A stretch of DNA of 8,871 nt from an uncultured Bacilli bacterium (lineage in GTDB: Bacteria; Bacillota_I; Bacilli_A; RF39; UBA660), in the NCBI GenBank assembly GCA_944364705.1, contig CALVWH010000023.1, positions 1-8,871 of the forward strand. Reading direction: 5' to 3'. The notes under the pieces are model-generated. The model had not been told where the DNA came from, searched no databases, and worked only from the letters and a program-made list of their open reading frames with translations. The position numbers were made by a program, and so were the translations under genes. Positions within the stretch are counted from its first letter, which is position 1. Each line of letters begins with the position of its first letter. Shown here piece after piece: positions 1 to 5,774 of this stretch.

Positions 1-2
1 AA

Positions 3-416
3 GTTATAAAAAATAAAAAAGATAAGTTATTAGAACTTGTAATGGATGGATACTTAGAAAATATTGATTATAAAAAACAAGTAGATAGTTTAAATTTAGA
101 GTTAAATGAATATTTAGATAAAATAGATAATTTAAAAAATAATAAATTAGATGAATATTTAATTGAAAAAAAAATAAATAGTATAAGAGAAAATTTAGAG
201 CATTCTATAGAAGATGAATTATGCTTAAGTGATATATTTAATTCTTTAGTAGAAAAAATAATTGTTAATAAAGATGAAGATAATCCTAAAAAAATAAAAT
301 TAGATATTATTTTTAAAACTGGAACAATATTAAAAGCATCCAGTAAAACTAACGGTAAAAAGTATCATTTAGAGGAGTACCTCACAACAAATCACAGCCG
401 TATCCGCAGCCATTAA
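3..416 (+). CDS. Large serine recombinase, C-terminal part (5' end outside window)
   Basis: The frame is open from the window edge, so the N-terminal catalytic domain lies upstream and is not seen. The visible 137 residues match the C-terminal architecture of large serine recombinases (resolvase/invertase superfamily, integrases of phages and conjugative elements). They begin with a KLLELVMDGYLENIDYKK segment, the usual 'L..L..DG.I....Y' lead into a long Lys/Glu/Leu-rich coiled-coil. A final beta segment follows (LVEKIIVNKDED...IKLDIIFKTG), typical of the end of these proteins. The first 120 bases are only about 15-20% GC, clearly poorer than the PBP sequence that follows (about 40% in 601-660), which fits foreign DNA. 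The reading frame crosses into PBP DNA, so the last 11-15 residues before the TAA at 414-416 are encoded by the target gene. The family call is from recognition of the pattern; the catalytic serine cannot be checked here. Confidence 0.8.
   Translation, partial: VIKNKKDKLLELVMDGYLENIDYKKQVDSLNLELNEYLDKIDNLKNNKLDEYLIEKKINSIRENLEHSIEDELCLSDIFNSLVEKIIVNKDEDNPKKIKLDIIFKTGTILKASSKTNGKKYHLEEYLTTNHSRIRSH
370..390. other. Probable element-chromosome junction (attR-like)
   Basis: The PBP frame is open only from 373, because a TAG stands at 370-372 in that frame. From about 379 it reads TSQQITAVSAAINGG, a conserved block of SpoVD-type PBPs. Upstream the sequence makes sense only as recombinase. The crossover therefore lies roughly within 370-388. 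A small imperfect dyad, GAGG-AGTA-CCTC, sits at 372-383. Large serine recombinases cut at a 2-bp core inside short att sites, and their genes commonly lie next to one attachment site. The exact core cannot be fixed without the other end of the element. Confidence 0.6.
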
Positions 417-1053
417 TGGAGGAACTTTATATAAACCATATATTGTAAAAAGTCTAAACGAACCAGAAACCAATACCGTGATCAAAGAAAACAAAAAAAC
501 AAAAGTTCGAACCGTCATTTCCGAAGAAACAAGCAAAGAAGTAAGAGAAGCCTTAGAAAGTGTCGTAACCAATGGAAGTGGTCGAACCGCTTTTATCGAT
601 GGTTACCGAGTGGGTGGAAAAACCGGAACCGCTCAAAAAGTAAAAGATGGAAAATATATGGTTGGAAATTATATTGTATCTTTTATGGGATTCATGCCGG
701 CAAACGATCCAGAAATTATTGTTTATGTAGCACTTGATAATGCCAAAGGCGTAGTTCAATATGGTGGTCCAATCGTAGGACCAATTATTAAAAATATCTT
801 AACGGATGCGATAACAATATTAGATATCGAAAAACCAGAAGGTGCAAAAGAAAAAGAATATAACATTGGAGAAAAAAAATATAAAGAAGTTCCAGACGTT
901 ACAGGAAAAAGTGTCAAAGAAGCAAAAGAATTGTTAGATGGCTTTGACATCAAATATTCAGAAAATGGAGATACCGTTTTATATCAATCTCCAGAAGCAG
1001 GGACAAGAATTTTAGAAGGCGATACCGTAAGACTTTATTTAGGAGAAAAGTAG
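373..1053 (+). CDS. Class B penicillin-binding protein (SpoVD/FtsI type), 3' fragment, interrupted
   Basis: The remaining 226 codons encode the end of a transpeptidase domain. Visible parts are the block QQITAVSAAINGGTLYKPYI, the active-site KTG motif (KTGTAQ, codons at 619-627), and SFMGFMPANDPEIIVYVALD typical of PBP2/SpoVD. One C-terminal PASTA domain follows (VPDVTGKSVKEAKELL to VRLYLGEK, about 880-1050). The SxxK nucleophile and SxN motifs, the dimerisation domain and the membrane anchor are missing because the frame is cut at about 373-385 by the recombinase-bearing DNA. Class B PBPs crosslink septal or spore-cortex peptidoglycan outside the membrane. In many Bacillota an ftsI/spoVD gene lies near mraY in the dcw cluster, as here. 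In-frame GTG codons exist inside (478), but a product from there would lack the catalytic serine. FtsI and SpoVD cannot be told apart from this fragment. Confidence 0.85.
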   Translation, partial: RSTSQQITAVSAAINGGTLYKPYIVKSLNEPETNTVIKENKKTKVRTVISEETSKEVREALESVVTNGSGRTAFIDGYRVGGKTGTAQKVKDGKYMVGNYIVSFMGFMPANDPEIIVYVALDNAKGVVQYGGPIVGPIIKNILTDAITILDIEKPEGAKEKEYNIGEKKYKEVPDVTGKSVKEAKELLDGFDIKYSENGDTVLYQSPEAGTRILEGDTVRLYLGEK

Positions 1054-1072
1054 TTCTTTTCTTCTTTTTTTT
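1042..1072 (+). terminator. Intrinsic terminator at the PBP stop codon
   Basis: The stem GGAGAAAAG (1042-1050) pairs with CTTTTCTTC (1056-1064) with one G-U pair. The 5-nt loop contains the TAG stop codon (1051-1053). Eight T residues follow (1065-1072). It separates the PBP fragment from mraY. Confidence 0.75.
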
Positions 1073-1090
1073 ACGTAAAATAATATAGAA

Positions 1091-1097
1091 AAGGAGG
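1091..1097 (+). promoter_or_regulatory. Shine-Dalgarno site that decides the mraY start
   Basis: AAGGAGG lies 1 nt before the ATG at 1099 but 7 nt before the in-frame TTG at 1105. The spacing favours initiation at TTG. Confidence 0.6.
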
Positions 1098-1104
1098 CAT
1101 GAAC

Positions 1105-2091
1105 TTGACAGCAAAACTTACCTTAGCAATGATGATTAGTTTTTTAATTACGATTCTTTTTGGTTGTTTTTTGATTCCTTTTTTAAAAAAAATTCATGCT
1201 TCTCAAACACTAAGTATTTACCTTCGAACCGAACATAAAAAAAAGATAGGGACACCCACCATGGGAGGAATTATTTTTTTTCTATCTTCGATGGTAACGT
1301 TATTTCTTTTATGGATTACTGGAAAAATAAGTATAAATTATAACGTGATTGCGATCATAACTGCTTTTTTTGGTTATTTTTGTATTGGTTTTCTCGATGA
1401 TTTATTAATTGTGTTAAAACATAACAATAAAGGATTAAGTGAAGGAAGCAAACTACTTTTCCAATTAATCATTGCCGTTCTTTTCTTTTACTTTTTTATG
1501 AAAGCAGGAAATGAACCCCTTTTTTGGATTCATAGTTTACATATGAAGTATAATATTGGATTCTTTTATGGATGCTTCATTTTACTTATTTTAGTTTCCA
1601 GTTCCAATGCCGTCAATTTAACTGATGGACTGGATGGTTTAGCAGCCGGACTTTCCGCAATTTGCTTTTTTGCTATGGGTGTGATTACCTTAAGTACGGA
1701 TTGGCTTGATGGTTATGAAACGATTGCGATTTTCTGTTTTATTCTTACTGGAGCACTGATTGGCTTTTTGTTATTTAATGCTCATCCTGCCAAAGTATTT
1801 ATGGGAGATACTGGATCTTTAGCTTTAGGTGGACTTTTAGGAGCAATTTCGATCATCACAAGACATGAATTGTTATTGATTTTATTAGGTATCGTTTTTG
1901 TACTAGAAACCGTTTCGGTAATTTTACAAAGATATTATTATAAACTTACCAAAAAAAGACTGTTTCCTATGGCACCCTTACACCATAGTTTCGAAAAAAA
2001 AGGATGGAAAGAAAACGATATTGTAAAACTTTTTTGGGTCATTGGCTTTCTTGGAGCCTTGCTTGCGATTCTTTATGGAGTATATCTTTAA
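1105..2091 (+). CDS. mraY: Phospho-N-acetylmuramoyl-pentapeptide transferase (MraY)
   Basis: MraY is a polytopic membrane enzyme that transfers phospho-MurNAc-pentapeptide from UDP to undecaprenyl phosphate, making lipid I. Family motifs appear in order (numbered from TTG): HKKKIGTPTMGG (44-55), the catalytic Asp pair in GFLDD (95-99), NAVNLTDGLDGLAAG (168-182), FNAHPAKVFMGDTGS (224-238) and the cytoplasmic His motif PLHHSFE (291-297). About ten hydrophobic segments cover the chain, and 328 residues is the usual length. The ATG at 1099 is too close to the Shine-Dalgarno site, so TTG at 1105 is preferred; the difference is two residues. The third residue of the usual HHH motif is Ser. It follows the PBP as in dcw clusters, but a strong terminator lies between them and I see no convincing promoter in the 33 nt before the start. 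Confidence 0.95.
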   Translation: MTAKLTLAMMISFLITILFGCFLIPFLKKIHASQTLSIYLRTEHKKKIGTPTMGGIIFFLSSMVTLFLLWITGKISINYNVIAIITAFFGYFCIGFLDDLLIVLKHNNKGLSEGSKLLFQLIIAVLFFYFFMKAGNEPLFWIHSLHMKYNIGFFYGCFILLILVSSSNAVNLTDGLDGLAAGLSAICFFAMGVITLSTDWLDGYETIAIFCFILTGALIGFLLFNAHPAKVFMGDTGSLALGGLLGAISIITRHELLLILLGIVFVLETVSVILQRYYYKLTKKRLFPMAPLHHSFEKKGWKENDIVKLFWVIGFLGALLAILYGVYL

Positions 2092-2117
2092 AAGATTTTG
2101 TCAAAAATCTTTTTTTT
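2090..2117 (+). terminator. Intrinsic terminator of mraY
   Basis: A perfect 10-bp stem, AAAAGATTTT (2090-2099) with AAAATCTTTT (2104-2113), has the loop GTCA and a T run to 2117. The stem begins on the last two bases of the mraY TAA. Confidence 0.8.
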
Positions 2118-2126
2118 CTGTATACT
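2098..2126 (+). promoter_or_regulatory. Sigma-A-type promoter for the glmS ribozyme-glmS transcript
   Basis: TTGTCA (2098-2103) and TATACT (2121-2126) are separated by exactly 17 nt, each one base from consensus. Transcription would start near 2133. The -35 box overlaps the loop of the mraY terminator hairpin. Confidence 0.75.
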
Positions 2127-2133
2127 ATATATA

Positions 2134-2164
2134 GAATGAAGATAGAAAGGAGAAGTCTTCATTT
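2134..2164 (+). other. Leader hairpin directly upstream of the glmS ribozyme cleavage site
   Basis: AATGAAGA (2135-2142) pairs perfectly with TCTTCATT (2156-2163), extendable by a G-U pair at 2134/2164, with a 13-nt loop containing AAAGGAG. With a start near 2133 this hairpin makes up nearly all of the leader released when the ribozyme cuts at 2166/2167. Confidence 0.6.
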
Positions 2165-2289
2165 AAGCGCCAGAACATTATGTTGACGAGGTTAGTAGTG
2201 ATCGAACATTCGGCGGGTGCTACTACGGATAGATGGTTCGTAAGATATATGACAAAAAATAAAATTAAAATTATAACAAAACATATATC
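2165..2289 (+). ncRNA. glmS ribozyme (glucosamine-6-phosphate-responsive)
   Basis: The conserved core is present in order: AGCGCCAGAAC (2166-2176), a very short P1 (AACA/TGTT, loop TTA), GTTGACGAGG (2182-2191), ATCGAA, TTCGGCGG and TGC. P2 is formed by TAGTAG with CTACTA. P3 is a short CGGAT/GTTCG stem, followed by TAAGA. P4 is a perfect 8-bp stem, GATATATG (2244-2251) with CATATATC (2282-2289). Self-cleavage is expected between A2166 and G2167. The known glmS ribozyme uses glucosamine-6-phosphate as cofactor, cuts the mRNA and marks it for decay, giving feedback on GlmS. No clear P4.1 hairpin is present: the 30-nt P4 loop is almost pure A/T. The Shine-Dalgarno site and glmS start follow within 20 nt. 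Confidence 0.95.
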
Positions 2290-2295
2290 ATCACG

Positions 2296-2302
2296 AAAGG
2301 AG
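2296..2302 (+). promoter_or_regulatory. Shine-Dalgarno site that fixes the glmS start
   Basis: AAAGGAG ends 6 nt before the ATG at 2309 and lies just after P4 of the ribozyme. This settles the start: in-frame codons further upstream (for example 2180) fall inside the ribozyme. Confidence 0.85.
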
Positions 2303-2308
2303 AAAATT

Positions 2309-4054
2309 ATGTGCGGAATTTTTGGATATATAGGTCCAAAACCAGTAAAAAAAATTTTGATCGATGGCCTTGAAAAATTAGAATACCGAGGATATGACTC
2401 TGCAGGAATTGCTTTTATGAACCAAAAAAAGGCCGAAGTTATAAAGAATGCTGGAAAAGTTCAATTGTTAAAAGAAAAATTAGATTCGGTAGAAATCGTC
2501 TCTACTATAGGAATTGCACATACTCGCTGGGCAACCCATGGACAGCCCAATTCTATTAATGCACATCCTCATAAAGTAGGAAATATTACTCTTGTTCATA
2601 ATGGTATTTTAGAAAATGTTTCTGAAAAAAGAATTTGGTGTGAACAAAAAGGAATTACATTTCAAAGTGAAACCGATAGTGAAGTGATTGCTGCTCTTAT
2701 TTATTTAGCCAAAGGAAATACGATGCTAGAAAAAATAGAAACTGCATTACAAGACATCAAAGGATCTTATGCTTTGGCAATTTTATGTGATGGAGAAGAA
2801 AAAATTTATGTAACGAGAAAAGATTCTCCTTTACTCATCGGTATTGGAGAAAAAGAATGTTATCTTTCGAGTGATCTGAGTGCTATTCCAAAAGACATTG
2901 TTGAATATCTTTTTTTAGAAGAAAAAGATATTGTAATTTTAGAAAAAGATCACTTTAAAGTTTATCAAAATGGGAAAGAAAAATTAAAACAACCAGAGAA
3001 AATAAAACGAGAAGAAAAAAATATAGAAGAGATGACATATGAACATAAAATGTTAAAAGAAATCGAAGAAGAACCTGAAGTTATCACAAGGATTTTAAAT
3101 CATTATTTAAAAAAGCAACTGCCTAATTTAGAAAAATATTCGGAAATTCATATTGTTGGTTGTGGTTCTGCCTATTATGCTGGAGAAATTGGAAAATATT
3201 TGCTGGAAACTTATGCTCATAAAAAAGTTTTATGTGAGATTGCTAGTGAATATCGTTATAAAAATATTTTGTATGAAAAAGATACACTTGTGATTTTAGT
3301 TTCTCAGTCTGGAGAAACTGCCGATACGATTGCAGCAATGAGAAAAGCCAAAGAAAGTGGAATTCAAACGTTATCAATTGTCAATGTTTTAAATTCGACA
3401 ATTGCTAGAGAAAGTGATCAAGTTCTTTACACGTTAGCTGGAGAAGAAATTGCTGTAGCAACCACAAAAGTTTATGTTGCTCAAGTTCTTTTATTTTCTT
3501 TATTAACTTATCAAATGCTTAAAGAAGAGAAAGAAAAAATAAGAGAAGAATATTCAAAATTAAGTTTTTATATCAAAAAAACGCTTGAAAGGGATCAAGA
3601 GTTTAAAGAGTTTGCGAAAATTTTATATACAAAAAAACAAGTCTTTTTTATTGGAAGACAAATCGATTATGCTTTAGCTAGAGAAGGAAGTTTAAAACTA
3701 AAAGAAATTTCTTATCTTTTTAGTGAAGCTTATCCGGCAGGAGAGTTAAAACATGGAACGATTTCTTTAATTGAAAAAGATTTTCCAGTATTAACTATTG
3801 TAACCGATTCCTCTATTTTTGAAAAAACTTTATCAAATATAGAAGAAGTAAAAGCAAGAGGAGCAAATGTTTTAACGATTACGAATCAAAAAACAGGAAA
3901 TTTATTAGAAATTGTTTTACCGAAAATACATCCTTTTTTGCAATTCTTTCTTGTTATTCCTTGCCTTCAAAAAATTGCATATGATACAGCAAAATTAAGA
4001 AACTGTCCGATTGATCAACCGAAAAATTTAGCAAAAAGTGTAACGGTAGAATAA
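2309..4054 (+). CDS. glmS: Glutamine-fructose-6-phosphate aminotransferase (isomerising)
   Basis: This cytoplasmic enzyme makes glucosamine-6-phosphate from fructose-6-phosphate and glutamine, the first step to UDP-GlcNAc. The protein has 581 residues, near the usual 600. It starts with MCGIFGYIG, whose Cys2 becomes the N-terminal nucleophile of the class II glutamine amidotransferase domain (about 1-215), with HTRWATHG at 71-78 and NGI at 98-100. Two sugar isomerase (SIS) domains follow: SIS1 about 275-400 with HIVGCGSAYYAG (281-292) and VSQSGETADT (331-340), and SIS2 about 440-565 with AREGSLKLKEISY and GELKHG. The C-terminus DQPKNLAKSVTVE is the family signature. ATG 2309 is chosen because MCGIF must be N-terminal for the Cys to act; upstream in-frame codons belong to the ribozyme. 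It is a single-gene transcript controlled by that ribozyme, ends at a terminator and is convergent with ftsW. Confidence 0.98.
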   Translation: MCGIFGYIGPKPVKKILIDGLEKLEYRGYDSAGIAFMNQKKAEVIKNAGKVQLLKEKLDSVEIVSTIGIAHTRWATHGQPNSINAHPHKVGNITLVHNGILENVSEKRIWCEQKGITFQSETDSEVIAALIYLAKGNTMLEKIETALQDIKGSYALAILCDGEEKIYVTRKDSPLLIGIGEKECYLSSDLSAIPKDIVEYLFLEEKDIVILEKDHFKVYQNGKEKLKQPEKIKREEKNIEEMTYEHKMLKEIEEEPEVITRILNHYLKKQLPNLEKYSEIHIVGCGSAYYAGEIGKYLLETYAHKKVLCEIASEYRYKNILYEKDTLVILVSQSGETADTIAAMRKAKESGIQTLSIVNVLNSTIARESDQVLYTLAGEEIAVATTKVYVAQVLLFSLLTYQMLKEEKEKIREEYSKLSFYIKKTLERDQEFKEFAKILYTKKQVFFIGRQIDYALAREGSLKLKEISYLFSEAYPAGELKHGTISLIEKDFPVLTIVTDSSIFEKTLSNIEEVKARGANVLTITNQKTGNLLEIVLPKIHPFLQFFLVIPCLQKIAYDTAKLRNCPIDQPKNLAKSVTVE

Positions 4055-4090
4055 GAAAGATTATGGTAAAGAAAGATTGAAATTATGTAG

Positions 4091-4124
4091 AAAAGAAGAA
4101 AATAACGAAATTTCTTCTTTTTTT
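4091..4124 (+). terminator. Intrinsic terminator of glmS, possibly bidirectional
   Basis: AAAAGAAGAAA (4091-4101) pairs with TTTCTTCTTTT (4111-4121) around a 9-nt loop, with a T run to 4124. On the minus strand the same hairpin ends in only four T residues, so it could serve ftsW weakly. Confidence 0.8.
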
Positions 4125-4150
4125 ATTTAAAAATACAAAGAATGAATTTC

Positions 4151-5239
4151 TTATTCCTTTCTAGAAATGTTTAATAAAATTCCCATGGAAATCATGGTGA
4201 TTAATAAACTACTTCCACCATAAGAAAGAAATGGTAACGTTACTCCAGTAACCGGAATTAGTCCGACAACGACCATTAAATTTAAAATGGTTTGAAACGA
4301 GAGGGAGAAGGTAAGACCAAAAGCTAAATATTTTCCAAACAAATCCATACAGTTTCTAGATATTTGAAATCCTTTATAAATAATAATTAAAAACAAACTA
4401 CTAACAATTAATACTCCAAGAAATCCAAATTCTTCACTAATAATAGAAAAAATAAAATCGGTTTGAGGTTCAGGAAGATAAAAGTGCTTTTGTCTAGAAT
4501 TTCCAAGACCGTAACCAAAAAGTCCTCCGGGTCCAATGGCATATAAACTTTGAATCATTTGAAAACCACTTCCTAAAGGATCTTGCCATGGGTCTAAAAA
4601 AGATAGAATTCTTTCTAAACGATAAGGTGCAATGAGAATTAAAACGACAATTCCAAGAATTCCTAAGACACCTAATTTTAGAAAAAATTTGAAATTAGCA
4701 CCTGCAACAAACATAACCCCAATTCCAGACATGACAAGAATAACTCCAGTTCCAAAATCTGGTTGAAGCATAATTAGAAAAAAAACAAATAGAATAAGAC
4801 TTAATAAAGGTAAAATTCCTTTTTTAAAACTTTGCATATCTTTTTCATGATAACTTAAATATTTGGCAGCAAAAATTAAAATCGCAATCTTTGCAAACTC
4901 ACTTGGTTGAACACCAAAAGAACCAATTCCAAACCAACTTCTACTACCATTTCGAATAGTACCAATACCAGGAATGAGTACTAAAATAAGAAGCGTAAGG
5001 CTAATAAGTAAAATAGGTTTGTTAAACTTTAAATATTTTTGATATGGGACCTTACTAATCCAAAGCATTAGAAAACACCCGATCAAAAAGAATAACGCTT
5101 GATTTTTCACAAATTTGTAAGGATCATTAAATTTATATTCTGCCCATACATAGGATGCAGAATAAATCATCAAAAGTCCAAACAGAGCTAAAAGAATTAC
5201 GGTAAAGAAAAGAAGAAGATCTATTTTTCTTTTTTTCAT
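4151..5239 (-). CDS. ftsW: SEDS-family peptidoglycan glycosyltransferase, FtsW type
   Basis: SEDS proteins polymerise lipid II into glycan strands at the membrane and work with a class B PBP. The 362-residue product has about ten hydrophobic segments and the family blocks NGSRSWFGIGSFGVQPSEFAK, QPDFGTG, the YAIGPGGLFGYGLGNSRQK loop, LPEPQTDFIFSIISEEFGFLG and LPFLSYGGSSLL near the C-terminus. The LPEPQTDFIF block fits FtsW/SpoVE better than RodA. The start is the ATG at 5239, reading MKKRKIDLLL, because AAGGTGA lies 5 nt before it. The open frame continues 16 codons further upstream (to 5287), but that extension has no ribosome site and would overlap the likely promoter. It is convergent with glmS and divergent from the pilin cluster. 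FtsW and SpoVE cannot be separated without knowing whether the host sporulates. Confidence 0.92.
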   Translation of the reverse strand: MKKRKIDLLLFFTVILLALFGLLMIYSASYVWAEYKFNDPYKFVKNQALFFLIGCFLMLWISKVPYQKYLKFNKPILLISLTLLILVLIPGIGTIRNGSRSWFGIGSFGVQPSEFAKIAILIFAAKYLSYHEKDMQSFKKGILPLLSLILFVFFLIMLQPDFGTGVILVMSGIGVMFVAGANFKFFLKLGVLGILGIVVLILIAPYRLERILSFLDPWQDPLGSGFQMIQSLYAIGPGGLFGYGLGNSRQKHFYLPEPQTDFIFSIISEEFGFLGVLIVSSLFLIIIYKGFQISRNCMDLFGKYLAFGLTFSLSFQTILNLMVVVGLIPVTGVTLPFLSYGGSSLLITMISMGILLNISRKE

Positions 5240-5244
5240 AGATA

Positions 5245-5251
5245 TCACCTT
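5245..5251 (-). promoter_or_regulatory. Shine-Dalgarno site that decides the ftsW start
   Basis: Read on the minus strand, AAGGTGA ends 5 nt before the ATG at 5239. It supports that start over the longer open frame to 5287. Confidence 0.8.
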
Positions 5252-5256
5252 ATAAA

Positions 5257-5286
5257 AGTATATGAAGGGGGAAGTACTTCTATCCA
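5257..5286 (-). promoter_or_regulatory. Candidate ftsW promoter with a palindrome in the spacer
   Basis: On the minus strand, TGGATA (5286-5281, 4/6 to the -35 consensus) and TATACT (5262-5257) are 18 nt apart. The spacer carries the perfect 10-bp palindrome GAAGTACTTC (5271-5280). Transcription would begin near 5250, giving a very short leader. The -35 box is weak, so this is tentative. Confidence 0.4.
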
Positions 5287-5311
5287 CTTTTTTCCATATC
5301 TGAGTGAGTGA

Positions 5312-5340
5312 TTGACATTCTATGGTAGGTATTTTATAAT
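5312..5340 (+). promoter_or_regulatory. Full-consensus sigma-A promoter of the first pilin gene
   Basis: TTGACA (5312-5317) and TATAAT (5335-5340) are 17 nt apart, matching the consensus at all 12 bases. The start site would be near 5347, about 47 nt before the gene. Confidence 0.85.
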
Positions 5341-5393
5341 AAAAAAATAAGAATAAAAGAATTATAAATAGGAGTAGAAAGGTTTTTATTGGT

Positions 5394-5753
5394 GTGTATA
5401 TGAAAGAAAAAGGATTTACATTAATCGAAATATTAGCAACGATTGTAATTTTATCTTTTGTTGCTTTAATTAGTACGGTTTTAATTTTAGGAGTAATTAA
5501 AAATGCTAGAATGAAATCTTTTGAAGATTCTGCTTACGGGATTATCGATGCAGTTCATAATTATTATGTAGATCAATTAGCATCCAAGTTGCCTCCGGAA
5601 GTCATTTATAAAACATGGTATTTTCCAGAAACTGAAGATTTGAAATTTGATGGTGATCGTCCAATTGGTGGAGCGATTCGATTAAATGAAGATCAAACGG
5701 TTGAACTTGCATTTCATAATGGTGAATTTTGTGCTTTAAAAAGTGTAGATTAG
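5394..5753 (+). CDS. Prepilin-like protein 1, N-terminal part ended by an in-frame TAG
   Basis: The product has a short basic leader and the type IV prepilin signature: cleavage after Gly in KEKG/FTLIE, mature residue 5 Glu, then a hydrophobic helix (about residues 8-33). Such proteins are processed by a prepilin peptidase and assembled into pili or competence-type pseudopili. The C-terminal part of this 119-residue piece (NGEFCALKSVD) aligns with GDRWCAVRNAN in the gene at 7270. There the sequence continues to a second cysteine (ELNTDEC); here a TAG at 5751-5753 interrupts, and the same frame then reads NQVKVVELTEDNC. The intact gene would therefore have run to 6458 (354 codons). The start is GTG 5394, 11 nt after GAAAGG (5377-5382), or ATG 5400; both leave the same leader core. 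The ribosome site is weaker than in the neighbouring pilin genes. Confidence 0.85.
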   Translation: MYMKEKGFTLIEILATIVILSFVALISTVLILGVIKNARMKSFEDSAYGIIDAVHNYYVDQLASKLPPEVIYKTWYFPETEDLKFDGDRPIGGAIRLNEDQTVELAFHNGEFCALKSVD

Positions 5754-5774
5754 AATCAAGTTAAGGTAGTTGAA

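Noticed and set aside
369..953. Three minus-strand open frames (369-572, 553-759, 756-953)
   Set aside because: They are shadows of the PBP coding sequence, with no ribosome sites and low-complexity products.
2004..2186. 60-codon open frame on the plus strand
   Set aside because: It overlaps the end of mraY in another frame and the terminator, promoter and ribozyme; no ribosome site and no recognisable product.
2180..2308. N-terminal extension of GlmS in the same frame
   Set aside because: It lies inside the glmS ribozyme, and GlmS needs Cys right after the initiator Met; the ribosome site at 2296-2302 supports the 2309 start.
4053..4078. 10-bp direct repeat AAGAAAGATT with a 16-nt period after glmS
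   Set aside because: The region is A/G-rich and only two copies occur; likely chance.
5751..5753. Genome-wide reassignment of TAG to an amino acid
   Set aside because: TAG also closes the PBP and prepilin 2 genes at expected ends, and the only tRNA here has a GCT anticodon. The test is weak because further stops follow soon after those TAGs, but a local mutation is simpler.
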